Below, piece after piece: positions 1 to 11,800 of a stretch of 30,272 nt of DNA. The notes beneath the pieces were generated by a model. It was not told where the DNA came from. It ran no database searches and saw only the letters and a list, made by a program, of their open reading frames with translations. Each line of letters begins with the position of its first letter. The stretch's first letter is position 1. The position numbers were made by a program, and so were the translations under genes. The stretch is from assembly GCA_021464525.1 (NCBI GenBank), contig JADRCO010000583.1:1-30272 (forward strand). Reading direction: 5' to 3'. The stretch comes from Rhizophagus sp. LPA8_4_AMF. Its lineage: Eukaryota; Glomeromycota; Glomeromycetes; Glomerales; Glomeraceae.

Positions 1-95
1 GTCCATTAGTCCATTAATATTTGGAATTGGAATGGACAATGTCCAGTAGTCCAATAGTCCAATTGTCCAATTGTCCATTAGTCCAAAAGGCCATC
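1..95. repeat. Short tandem repeat of GTCCAATT/GTCCATTA type
   Basis: The left edge of the window is built of 9-10 bp units (GTCCATTA, GTCCAATT, AGTCCAAAA) repeated in direct orientation, with some inverted GGAC versions between them. It is cut by the window edge, so its full length is unknown. No coding potential is visible. Confidence 0.7.
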
Positions 96-611
96 ACTGC
101 GTGAATCTGTGAAGGCAACACAAACAAAATAATATTAATCATGCACACATTACATATTATGCTAATTACTATTGATACTTTATTTATTTGTGATATATAA
201 TATCTAAATACTATCTATTTATTACATGGATTAATTTTTAATTTTTCCTTTCGTTAAACTTTATAGTAAAATATTCAGTTTCAATTGAAGTAGCATTAGA
301 ATATCCTAATAATGTAAAAAAGAAAGTTAGAGCAGATAACTTTGATATTTTATTTTTATTTCATTTTAAATATATTTCTTTGTACAATATTTAATTATGA
401 CAAGCTTGAAAATTAAAATGAACAAAATTAGTAAACTGTAAAGAAAGTAAAAGCAAATGAAACAAAAAAAACTAATACTTTACCTTCCATAATAATTGAG
501 ACTATACAGTATAGTGATCTCATTATAACATAATATTTATTAAAGATGTAATTTCCGATTCTGAACTAAAACAAAAGGAAGCATTTCTTTAAAAAAAAAG
601 GTAAATATTAA
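96..611. other. AT-rich intergenic sequence, nothing recognised
   Basis: The sequence is AT-rich with homopolymer runs. I see no open frame with coding character, no RNA gene and no transposon end. Confidence 0.5.
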
Positions 612-838
612 AGAAGAACATTAATAAACGTTTTTAATGAAAAAAAAATTCAAAAATAATCAATCTCCCCCGGCATACCTTGCGTCCATTCGTCTTGAAA
701 GGGTCAGGGAGCTGTAAGAGCGAGGTAAAGAAGAACACTAGTAAATGTTCTTAATGAAAAAAATTAAAAAAAAACAAATATCACTCTTTCCCAGCATACC
801 TTGTATCCATTTCGTCTTGATAAGTAAGGTCCAGGGGC
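612..838. repeat. Diverged tandem duplication of about 115 bp (two copies)
   Basis: Copy 1 (about 612-710) and copy 2 (about 728-838) share the same order of blocks: AAGAAGAACA, then a TTAATGAAAAAAA block, then CAGCATACCTTG or GGCATACCTTG, then TCCATTCGTCTTGA and AGGGTC/AGGTCC. The short open frame over copy 2 is lysine-rich low complexity and I do not treat it as a gene. Confidence 0.7.
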
Positions 839-1004
839 CATTCTCTAAAAAAAAAAAAATAAAAAAGAACGTATTAAACCAAATAGTCTTGTATTTACCA
901 AATGGTAAGTATTTAATAAATATTAAAATTTTACATTTATTAAGTAATAAAAAAAAATAAATAAATATTTAATAAATAATATTAAATTTAATTATTTATT
1001 AAAG

Positions 1005-1551
1005 ACTTAATTTTTTCGTTACTAGTAGCGAAAGTGAGAAAGAAGAGGAAAGTGGAAAAGAGGATGAAAGCTTTATTGAACCGAGAAAGGAAAAGGTTAC
1101 CCCAAAGAAGAAGAATAAAAGGAAAAATCGGAAGAAGTAAATGGATTAGATTTTTAGTTAATAGGTTTAGGAAACTTTAACAGATGATTCTTTACGTGAT
1201 ATCAGAACGGGATCTGATACAAAATGAATCTGGTTTAGATTAGATTTATTGGCTAGAATTCAAGTCTTTTTATGATCTTGTTTTTTATTTTTTCTCTTTC
1301 TTTTTCGGTTGAGAAGGTAGGTCTATTAGAATTGGTGCGAATTTATTAGTTTTGTTAGTTATTTATTTTTTATTTAGTGTTTAGCGTTTTATTAGACTAG
1401 ATTGAACTCAGTTATAGAGAGTGTTAGAGGTTACTCTGGCACTTTCTAGGTGTTTTTGTATTATATTCTGCAGTCTGATCTTGGACGGCAATTTAATTAA
1501 TAAAACGCGTTACTGTTATAAAAAAAAATAAAATAAAATACTTAATTTTTT
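1005..1551 (+). mobile_element. 5'-truncated retro-insertion (LINE 3' end or processed retrocopy) with poly(A) tail and 12-bp TSD
   Basis: The 12-mer ACTTAATTTTTT stands at 1005-1016 and again at 1540-1551, directly flanking the insert. The insert holds the end of an open frame (1018-1140), a roughly 380-nt untranslated stretch, an AATAAA signal at 1499-1504 and an A-rich tail at about 1518-1539. An AATAAA about 15-20 nt before an A-tail, flanked by a target-site duplication, is the signature of target-primed reverse transcription of a polyadenylated RNA. Whether the source RNA was a LINE or a host mRNA cannot be decided from the tail alone. Confidence 0.75.
1018..1140 (+). pseudogene. C-terminal coding remnant (Ser/Glu then Lys/Arg-rich tail) in the retro-insertion
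   Basis: The frame reads about 40 codons and ends in TAA at 1138-1140. It begins VTSSESEKEEESGKEDES, passes through FIEPRKEKVTPKKK and ends in a strongly basic KNRKK tail, so an acidic serine-rich part is followed by a nuclear-localisation-like basic part. The codons are less AT-rich than the flanks, which supports a coding origin. The 5' part is missing because the copy is truncated at the target-site duplication. I do not recognise the parent protein. Confidence 0.55.
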
Positions 1552-1950
1552 AAGTACTGTACCTTATTAATATTTTAAATTAGTATTTATAAGTATTTTT
1601 TCAACACGATAACTTTAACATGAGTCAATTCTTTTATGTAGACCAATTCTTTTTACGTGGGTTAATTTTTTTCGTGGGTTATTTCTTTTTGTAGATTGTT
1701 TCTTTTTGTAGGTCTTTCTTTTACAAGACTCCAAACTTCTTTCCTTTATAGAAATTCTAACTCTTAGAGACTTGGATGATTACAGGGGAGTTTGGCTTTT
1801 AATTGAGCTAAAGATGTTTCTTTTTTTTTGTTTTTTAGGTAATTAAATAATTACGTTTAGATATATGGACGACAAAAAATGGATCGCGCAGGATAATAAA
1901 TTTTGTGATTATAATTAATTTACTTTACTTTAATTTATTTAATATTTGCT
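1552..1950. other. AT-rich spacer
   Basis: T-rich sequence with several GTGGGTTA/TTTTTGTAG-like short repeats around 1655-1715. No gene or transposon end is supported. Confidence 0.4.
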
Positions 1951-3840
1951 AGTCACAAGACCGAATGATTGGAAATAAATGGACCGCGAAGCGGTCATTT
2001 TCACTGATCCGACGCTTTGATAATGTTATACTAGTGATTACAGTCTTTCAGATTCAAAATAAGTCAGCACTACCTGGATTGATTGAGCCAAGTCTGAATA
2101 GAATGAATTTTTTTGACTCAAAAAGTAACAAAGTGCGGCCCGGAAAACTGATCGTAATTTTACTCGAATAAAAACAGTGCTAGCCCGAAATTGTAATGAT
2201 CACAAAGTGTTAACTCGAATTATTCGCAGCAACATGGTGTGATCTCACAAAAGAACCAAATATCTTATTTTTTTTACTAATTCAATCCGGAAAAATTCAG
2301 AACAAAGTGTAGATCACTAATTTTCTCGTAATAAACGTTTCGCCGACAGGATCATCTCGCTGACTGATGTTACACCGTTCCGGTTGAATTGTAATTTTTT
2401 ATGCACATTTTTAAAATTTCTCATCTTAATTTTCCTTTCTGTGTTAATGTGAAAACAAAATGCACTTTTTTGTATAAGGTGTGACGTTTAACTGTCAAAT
2501 ATCACGTGATATCCGGTTTATATTGATTTTGAGTGGAAATAATTTGTTACCGACGCCACAAAAAGTGCAGTATTTTGATGATCATACTTTATTCGGGAAC
2601 TTGCTGACACAGCACCATCGAGTATGTAATTTATTTCCGCAAGATAATGTACGTTTAATTACTCACCAAACCTGTTTCCAAATATAACTATATTAGGTTA
2701 CTTAGATTTGGAACGATATGATTGAGTTTCGGACATACATCTTTACAACATGCGCATGCACATACGCATGATGATTTAATATGCGTGAATTCGTTAGTAG
2801 TACATAATTTAGTCTTTTTGAAAAATCGTTTGATATTTGGCAAAGTACTTTTAAAGACGAGTTTGTTAAATAATTTGTAAAAATTCAAAATTTTTAATTA
2901 AAATTTAATAAATTTATTTGAATATAATAATTTATATTATTTTAGTTTTCGCAATAACGAGTTAAAAATGATCGTAACTATATCTGATATAATTAAATTT
3001 GGTTGAGCAACGTGCAACAATAGTAACGCCTAATGATGCGAAGGAAAACTGAGTCATTGTCTTTGTGTACTAAAGCCACTTTCTTTTGATTTTGAGTGCA
3101 AAAAAAAAAAATTAGTTTATTGTATTTGGCATAATATTATTATTCCCAGATTATACCTAACTAAAAATACTAACTAAAGGTTTGTCATCGGTGAAACGCC
3201 GGAAGCGGGTGCTCATAAGAAGGACTACGAGACTTGATATCTAGAACTTTTATGAGTTTTATCGCTCAATTATTATATTTGAGTTCAATATAGAATGCGA
3301 GTATTTTGGTCATAATACGTTTATTATTATCCCAAATTTATTCATTTATTTAAAGAAATTCATTAGTGAGAACGTGTATGCTGATATGGTATTGTGAATA
3401 GTGAATATTTTAATATATAGAAGTTTATTCGTATAGAAATGATAAAAATATAATACTTTCATTATAAGGAAGAAGAGGTTTATTTAAAACATTCTAACAT
3501 GTATAATAATAATGAGCATTATTTATTATTTATTTTTTTTTAAATAAATCATTAACGATTTTTAAGAAAAAAATTTTTTCGTAATTTTTTTTTATCAAAA
3601 AAAAATAAATAAGGGAAACTATTATTTCATATACACAAATTCATTGATCCTATCTAAAGAAGAAGAGGGCGTCAGAATTTAATATTTTAATTTAACTATT
3701 AAAAAAACAATTAGAAAAAAAAGAATATTTTTAAATTAACTATTAAAAGAACAATTAAGAAAAAAAAAGAATAATTTTTTTTAAATGAAGACTTTTATCA
3801 GTACCCCCTGCAAAAGATTTATTCTGTTACTTCGATTCCA
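1951..3840. repeat. Long dispersed repeat, copy A
   Basis: Copy A shares an ordered series of blocks with copy B (4134-7080): AGTCACAAGACC at 1951, GACTGAGCCAA-like and AGTGCTAGCC blocks near 2080-2190, CAAACCTGTTT near 2668, ATATGATTGAGTTTCGGA near 2716, TGCGCATGC, ACGTGCAACAAT at 3009, a GGTTTGTCATCGG block near 3180, and TTCATTGATCCTATCTAAAG near 3640. A hairpin (GACCGC-GAA-GCGGTC) lies near 1982-1996. The open frames here are short, interrupted and not conserved between copies, so this looks like an old non-coding or fully decayed mobile element. Confidence 0.7.
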
Positions 3841-5527
3841 TGCTTATTCCACAAATATAAATATATTTACGAGTTTAACAATAGTGAATAATTATTATTG
3901 TTGAAAGATTATTTTAAAAAACTCTAAAAAAAAAAAAAATCTAAGATTAATAAATCAAATATTTACGATTAAATAAAAAATATATTATGTGTAAATTTGT
4001 AAATTTTTATTTATTTTTATTTTATTTTATTTTATTATTTATTTATTTATTTAAATCTTTGTTTCTTTTTTATTTATTAAAAGTTCTATTTGCATATTTG
4101 CATAATAAATATTTAGATTTGTTAAAGTTGAGCAGTCACAAGACCAAATGTTTGGATGAAAATGGGTCACGATGTAGCCATTTTCACCAATCAATACGCT
4201 TTTTGATTATTATTCTTTATTAATGATTACAAATTTGTCAATCTGCAATAAACTAAGAGATGCTGTATTTTGCAAAATGAAGATGGTTTTTTATGCTATC
4301 ATAATAAAAATAATATCTAGAGTGACTGAGCCAACTTCGAGTAAAACAAATTTTTTTTGACTCAAGTCGAAGCTGAAGTGCGGGTCAAAAAAAACCCAAT
4401 TGTAATTTTTACAGCAGTGCTAGCCAAAATTATGATAATCACAAAAATCAAGTTACATGCAGCACAAACTACCTCAGCGTGATATCAAAAAAATATGCAT
4501 TCGGCTTCTCTATAAAATTTTTATCCAAATATTTCCGGATCATTAGATTTTGATGATCAATGGAAACTTACTGTGTACTGTACATATATCTAAAAATAAA
4601 AATTTGTAATACCATCGATCATATCTATTTGTTGGAATGCCTAAAATTTGCCGATATGCATCAAACCTGTTTATGTCCAAAACCTAACTAGATTAAGGAC
4701 ATTTTACCTATTTAAAGTAGAACTGATATGATTGAGTTTCGGAAATACAGCAAATGTCATTAGGCGACGTTATACAAATGCGCATGCGCATGCTGGTTTT
4801 CACGTAACTGGTAAGTTTATATGCGTGAAAAATCAGATAACATATAAATTTGATTTTTTAATTTTTTGAAAAAAAAGGGCAAAGAAATTTTAAACCCGCG
4901 CTTGATAAATAATTTGTAAAAATAACTTGAAATTAATAATTCATTTAAAAATAATAATTTATAAATATAGATATTTTATTTTTAATTTTCGAATGTATTG
5001 CAACTAAATTAAATTTGATTGAGAAACGTGCAACAATCGTGACGCCTATTAAATGAAAGAGACATGAGTCATACTGATTATTTGCTGCATTCTAAAGCAC
5101 TTTTCCTCAAGTACGAAACTAAAAATTACTGTATTTGGCATATTTAGGCGTAAGAAAATATTATTCTTCAGGATGCACATTTAAAGAAAAGAAAACCTTA
5201 AGATTTATGTTACAATGATTATAAATTCTTTTTTATTTTTTCATTGGGAGTACAAGACAAAGGTTTTTCATCGGACAAGTCACCTCTTTTCAGATGTTCA
5301 CGAGAAGGAATATGGATGGGATTTGATTAGAAATTTTGGAAGTCTTTTCTAAGCTTTATCGTTTGAGTTCTAACATAAAATACGAGCATTTGAGTCATAT
5401 TTTTTATCTCTTATTGTCACAACTTTTTTTCATTTACAGTATTTAATGAGCAAGATCGTGAATGCCAACATGCCATTATGAATATGGTAATTTTCAAGGT
5501 TAATTTGTTTAATTATTCCATAAAAGT

Positions 5528-6660
5528 CGCCCTCTCTTTCAGCGGTGGTCACGAAAAAGACTACGGACTTGATAAAAATTTTTGGATAGCTTTACCACGC
5601 AATTTGCTTGAGTCCAACAAATAGTGCGGGAAATGTAGGTGTTTTATCACAATTTTTTTATTTTACATCTCTTATTATTCAAAATTTTTGCAATACGACC
5701 ATTTATGTACTGTAAGATACAATAACTTCTCATGGATTAGCTGCTGCAGCTTATAATAATCATCAACATTTATGGTATTGTAAACTTTTTTTCAATTATT
5801 AGAAAAGATTCATTTGAACACCAATATGTCATTATGAATATTATAATATGCAAAATTTAATTTCTTTAATAATCTTATAGAAGTGATGAAAGTGCGCCCT
5901 CTCTTTCGATGATAACAAGTAAGACTACGGACTTGATAAAATCTTTGGATTGACTTTCTTAGCTTTTATCACGCAATTTTGCTTGAGTCCAACATATAAT
6001 GCAAGTGTTTTCACAATTTTTTATTTTTATATCTCTTATTATTTACAATTTTACAATTTTCGCAATACGACCATTTCAGTTGGTTATCATGAAACGCCCT
6101 CGAATGAACAATCTGTACTGCAAGATACAATAACTTCTCATGGATTAGCTGCTGCAGCTTATAATAATCAACAACATTTACGGTATCGTAAAATTTTATT
6201 CAATTATTAAAAAGATTCATTTGAATGCCAATATATCATTATGAATATTATAATATGCAAAAGTTAATTTCTTTAATTATAGAAGTGATGAAAGTGCGCC
6301 CTCTCTTTCTATAATCATAAGAAAGACTACGGACTTGATAAAATCCTTGGATTGTCTTTATCACGCAATTTTGTTTGAGTCCAGGAGGGTGTTTTGATCA
6401 CAATTTTATTATTTTACATATCATATACAACCATTTCAATCAATTACCATGAAACGCTCTCGAATGAACAATCTGTACTGTAAGATGCAATAACTTCTCA
6501 TGGATTAGCTGCTGTAGCTTATAATAATTACGGTATCGTAAAATTTTTTTCATTTATTAAAAGAGATTCATTAGAAAGAACATGAATGCCAATATGTCAT
6601 TATGAATATTATAATATGCAAAGATTAATTCGTTTAATTATTCCATAGTACTGATGAAAG
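5528..6660 (+). repeat. Three tandem units of about 360-405 bp inside copy B
   Basis: CGCCCTCTCTTTC recurs at 5528, 5895 and 6297, each time followed within 25 bp by AGACTACGGACTTGATAAAA. A second anchor, CTCATGGATTAGCTGCTG, recurs near 5730, 6138 and 6498. The units differ by small deletions and substitutions, so the amplification is not recent. Confidence 0.8.
6079..6182 (+). pseudogene. Exon-like open segment present in three copies, only the middle one intact
   Basis: The middle copy reads without a stop as GYHETPSNEQSVLQDTITSH then GLAAAAYNNQQHLRY. It is preceded by TTTCAG (6074-6079) and followed by GGTATC, so it could be an internal exon. The first copy (near 5702-5790) lacks the start of the segment and has TAA inside CTGTAAGAT. 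The third copy (near 6440-6540) carries the same TAA and a deletion. I do not recognise the peptide. Most likely this is exonic debris amplified with the surrounding repeat. Confidence 0.35.
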
Positions 6661-7080
6661 AGCTTTTGTGGTATTGAGAAGGATCCATTTATTCAAAGAA
6701 ATTAATTATTGAAAATGTATATACCAAATATGATATTGTTAATTTAAAAAGGAATTTATTTAAAACATTCTATTATTATTTTTTATTATTTTTTTTAAAT
6801 AAATAAAAACATCAATCAACGATTGCCATGAAGTATGGAGAATACAAATTTATGAAAACAACATTTTTTTATTAAAAAATTTTTTATCAAAAAAAAAAAA
6901 AGGCAAGGAAATTCATAAACCCAAATTCATTGATCCTATCTAAAGAAAAATGAGGGCGTCAAAAATTAATTTAATTTAGCCGTTAAAAGAACAATTAAGA
7001 TAAAAAAAAATAATAATTTTTTTTTTTCTCAAAAAAGTAAAAAGTCTCTTATCTCTCCACCCCGCAAAACATTTATTACG

Positions 7081-8849
7081 CGACTATTCCGTAAATGCGA
7101 AAATAATGGTAATTATAATTAACATAAGAAAAAACCCCGTATCGTTATAATGACAAACCTAATTGTGGAAATATAATACCGGATTTTAAAGAACAATAAA
7201 AATAATTTAAAGAAATTCAGCCCCAAGTTCCAAGTTTAGAATCTTTATGAATCAGTTTTTTACAATTAAAAAAAGCAATTATCGAAGGTCAACCAAAAAA
7301 AAAAAAAAAATAATAATAATAATTATGCAGGCACACGCTTACTAATGAACTCTTATTATTATTATTATGCACATGTCCATTCTTTATTAATTATAACAAA
7401 TTTTTCGAGGGGAAAATAAATATTTAATAATTAGATTATCTTTTAAGATCTTCTTTACTCTAAAGTAGAAATAAACAGCTAAAAGCATATTTAACTAACT
7501 AAATTAAAATTTCAAAAAGGTATTTTTTTTTTTGGAATCAACCTAAATTAAGTATTTTATAAAAAACTTCACTAATTTGTTCATATCAGTGTCACAGCCA
7601 TTGTGTTACATGATTATCTCGTACAAAACTAATAAAAGTTTTATTGTTTTATTAAAAAAAAAGTCCGGTCTGTTGAAATAATAAGAATAATAATAAAAAA
7701 TAGCAACTTTGTAAAATATTTTATTATTTCAATTAAAAAATTTCTCGTAATTTTTTAAAGAAGTTATATTTTTTTGATATAATTTTCAAAGAATTTTACG
7801 TATCATATCACGACTTGCATTGTTCAACGATCATTACACATATAATAATACATATAGTTATAATATTATATCACTAATCAGGGGGATGATTCCCAAAAGT
7901 TATTAAGATCACCTTCATAAATGTTGCATAAATAAACAAATTTTCATTGATGTATCGATTATATTAAGTTAGTAAATAACGTAATTAAATCTAATTTTGG
8001 ATATTTCACGATTTTTATTTCATGCTAAGACAAAAACTATCTATTGGAGATTTTTTTAATATGTGTATTATATTTATAGTTTTGTTTTGAATGAACGTTG
8101 TTTCTGATATAAAAAATGGTTCACTGCATACTAATATTGTATTGTCATTTTGTTCATATTATTATCTGGATGCTAAACGTGTTAACAGTGATAAAGATAA
8201 CATATGTTACATTTGACCATTATTAGAAATTGTTTCGTGCAAAAAAAAAAAAAAAGATTCTTGTTCGCAGAGAACTTCGCTTCGATTACACGTATAATGA
8301 TTGTTCCAAAAAATTCCGAATTACGATTTGAATGAATTCAGATAAAAGTTTATTGATTAATGTAATAATATGTGTGCATTTTATTTTTGGTTTAAGTCAA
8401 CACCAATTATTTCTGGGGCATTAATATATTTAAATTATTAATAAAATTTATTTTACGTACAATAGGAGGAATCATTCCAGTAATATCGTAACGCAAGGTA
8501 ACACTAAGTTTATTGTAACGCATGTATCAAGTGTCACTAAAAAAAATCGGTAACTCAAAGATTACCGCGTAGATCAACGCTTTGGAAAAAACATGACACG
8601 ATTGACCATTATTAGAAAAATTACATTTTTTTCAAAGATTTATTTATTTTTTTTCGTGTCACAGATTATTATATTTAAACACCAGTTCAAAGATTAAGAT
8701 TTAAGTATGTGTGAATAAATATTTTTTACAAAAATATTTATATATATATATAATATATATAATATATAAGAACCGCCTTTTCCTTATTTTTTTCACGTAC
8801 TTCATCTTACATACCCTTTATCTATTTTCATGAATTATAAATAAAAATT
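7081..8849. other. AT-rich intergenic region and 5' flank of the ion-channel gene
   Basis: No gene is visible. TTGACCATTATTAGAAA occurs near 8213 and 8603. A TATATA/ATATAT microsatellite at about 8738-8770 and a pyrimidine-rich stretch at 8780-8825 lie 80-110 bp and 25-70 bp before the start codon, where a fungal core promoter would be expected. The start context is AAAAATTATGTCT. Confidence 0.45.
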
Positions 8850-11800
8850 ATGTCTGAAATAGAGAAATATGTTGAAACTAAGGTTTCAATAGAATATGAA
8901 CAAAAAACAAGAGAATCCATTGTTATTAAAGGTGAAGATAAAACTAATGGTGGTATTATTACTGAAATTAAAACTTTTAAATCGCAAAGATCTATTAAAA
9001 GTAGAAAATATTCGAGTAAAAGTATGATAAGTCATGATAATGACATTATTAATAAGAAGGAAGATTATCAAATCGCCATTTCTCAAAATGGAAGATTCGT
9101 TGCTACATTTGATACAGGTATAATTTCATATTTATTATTTGTGTTACAGTATAAAATGTATATATATACACTTACGTTATATCTTCATAAAATTATTAGC
9201 AAACCTTCGAATTAAAATATTAGAAAACACTGATCGTCGTCCGCTCAGTATTCCAAAGGAGGAGGATATGGATTCCAATAAGTCTGATATAATCGATAAG
9301 ACAATCGTACATTTTAAGATAAGAGATGATTTTAATATTGATAAGTTCTATATTAAAGGTTTCACCCCTCCTCTATATAAAGAACTTCGAGAGCAGCAAA
9401 ATGTAGATATAACAGTGGATATCAGTAACGAAAATGATTCTTATTATAATTTTGAAAAAGATAAAGTGATCGAGGAAGAAAAATTTAGATGGTCTTTCGA
9501 TATATCGAATGTGTGCATAGATAAAAATAAATATTTTATTTTTGTTGCCGTATCTCGTATAGATGATGAAGATTTAAGAGGAACAACAAAAGAGACAAAT
9601 GAAAAAAGAGGAACCACTGTCATTTATCCCATTGAATTGTTAAGAGATGAAAATGAAAATTTCACTTTTACTGATAACGATAATCCTGAAACTATTCGTT
9701 ATCATACTCGTGGAATTTCAGGCATATGTAGATTTGTGGAATCTTCTAATAACAGAGGAAGCTCCAATCCAAGAAATTATGTAACTGATAACAAATGTTT
9801 TATTTTAAAGAAATTCGTAGTATTGAATTTTCATGGTATACATAATTTTACTTGTAACGACGGTTTTCAATTAGATAAGAAATTTGATTATCCAAGATGT
9901 ATCAGACGTGAATTAGATTCATTAGGTTCTTCAGAAATATCTGATTGTATGGATATACTTCTTTCTTGTATTTATGATAAATATTTTCTGGTTGAGCAAT
10001 ATAAAAATAATGTACAATTGCTTGAAGGTATTATTCATATTTTTTTTTCAAAGTTTATCGTCACATTATAAATATTAATTTTTATTTTTTAAATCTTTTT
10101 TAGTTTACGGTCTAGGAAAAATGAAATTGCAAACTATCACAAAAAGAGTTGAAAATAGTCACGATAAACTTACAAGAAAATATAATAGAAATATTTTCTC
10201 AGTTAGTAAGAATAAATTACACCTTTGCTTTACACGAGGACTTCAATCTGTCAAGTAAGTAATAGTAATTCACGTTTCACGTATTAAGTTTCACGTATTA
10301 AATTTCAACGTTGAAATATTTAATAAACTAAAATTTTTTATGGTTTACTTTCTTAAGGTTATACTTTTTGGAAAATGGTCTAGAATCTATCTCAAAAAAA
10401 TTTGATGAGATTGAAAAAATTTATTCATTAGAATTCATTGAAAATGATAGGAAATTACTTGTAATTGGTAGTGGCGTCTCTGAAGATGAGGAAAATTTAA
10501 AGCTTATAATTTGGGATATGTATAATGTTGGAGAATCTGAAACGATAGTATTAGATGATTTTCTTACAACAAAAAATATTGATACTCGTTTAGCTAGAAC
10601 TTCAGGAAATCTTTTACAAATTGATGATAAAGGAAATGTTACATCAATTCTTAAAAGAGTCGATAGATATTTAGAACAAAAACAATTGAAAATGGTTGAA
10701 AAGTCATTTCCTCTTCCTCTTCCTCCTGATTTAAGCTTCTTTAAAGGTGAAAAACTTGATGGAGGACTAGATAACAGGCATACTATATATTATGATAAAA
10801 ATATAAATCCAGATTTCAAACCAATAGTTGTTGAGAAAGAACCATGGGTGTTAGGTGATTATGATAGACAATCTTATTGTCTTTATCAAAATAAAAATGG
10901 ATCAGTGATAGAAACTATACAACTTATAGTTGGTAGATCTACTGTCCAAATTTGGCATCAAATCAATTCTGATGATAAAAATATTGACAAAGATGAACTT
11001 CCTAATAGGGGTGAACCATTTCTTGAATATATATGGACAAATGGTATTCCTGTAATTCAAGAGAATCATGATAGAAAATTACGAATTGAAATGTTTGAAT
11101 ATGGACCGAATGATGGAAAAATGAGAGATTTTTATTTAAAAGTTTATTGGTACGAAAATGTATCAAATGAAATTGAGAATGATGTGGATGAAATAACGAA
11201 ACAAGAGAATGAAGAAAATAAAATGGTAGCAGAGGATGAAAAAATAAATGAAAAGGGATATAAAAAGAAAGATGAAAGGAAAAAGGAAAGAATAATTCGA
11301 CGGTATGAAGTTCTTGATAAAGCTAATGCAGTCAAATGCGCATGTAAAGCATTGGAATTTATCAATAGGCGCACAAAATTTCTTGTAAATTATGTTAAAG
11401 AACATCGCGTAAGTTTTACTTTATACAGTACATAACGATTCTTAACGAAAATCAAGTGTATTGATTTTTTTTTCTTTTCTTCAATAAAGTGTGAGGAAAT
11501 GGTTGCATATATTAATCGTATAATATGGAGATTTATCAAATACAGGCCTGATGATTTTCAATTGCTAGATGTTAGACATAATGTTATGAAGAATTTGGTT
11601 CTTGGTGATTGTGATCATTTGATAAAATTTATATTATTTGGAAATGATGATGATGATAAAAAATCCAAAAAGTTACATATACCGAGGAATATATTCTGGA
11701 AAAAGAGAAAATATATAAATGATGACACTGAAAATGATGAAATAACGAATGTTATGGAATTGGCAATTTATCATTGTAAAGGTAAATTAATTAGTATTAT

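Larger units (their letters stand above)
4134..7080. repeat. Long dispersed repeat, copy B
   Basis: The same ordered blocks as copy A occur here: AGTCACAAGACC at 4134, GTGCTAGCC near 4414, CAAACCTGTTT near 4662, ATATGATTGAGTTTCGGA near 4726, TGCGCATGCGCATGC near 4779, ACGTGCAACAAT near 5025, GGTTTTTCATCGG near 5260, and TTCATTGATCCTATCTAAAG near 6926. It is about 1 kb longer than copy A because of the local amplification at 5528-6660. The two copies are in the same orientation, so they form a diverged tandem duplication or two insertions of one family. Confidence 0.7.

Noticed and set aside
745-960. Short lysine-rich open frame
   Set aside because: Lies over the second copy of a diverged non-coding duplication and consists largely of A-runs.
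2481-2888. Short open frames on both strands in repeat copy A
   Set aside because: Not conserved in copy B and without recognisable motifs.
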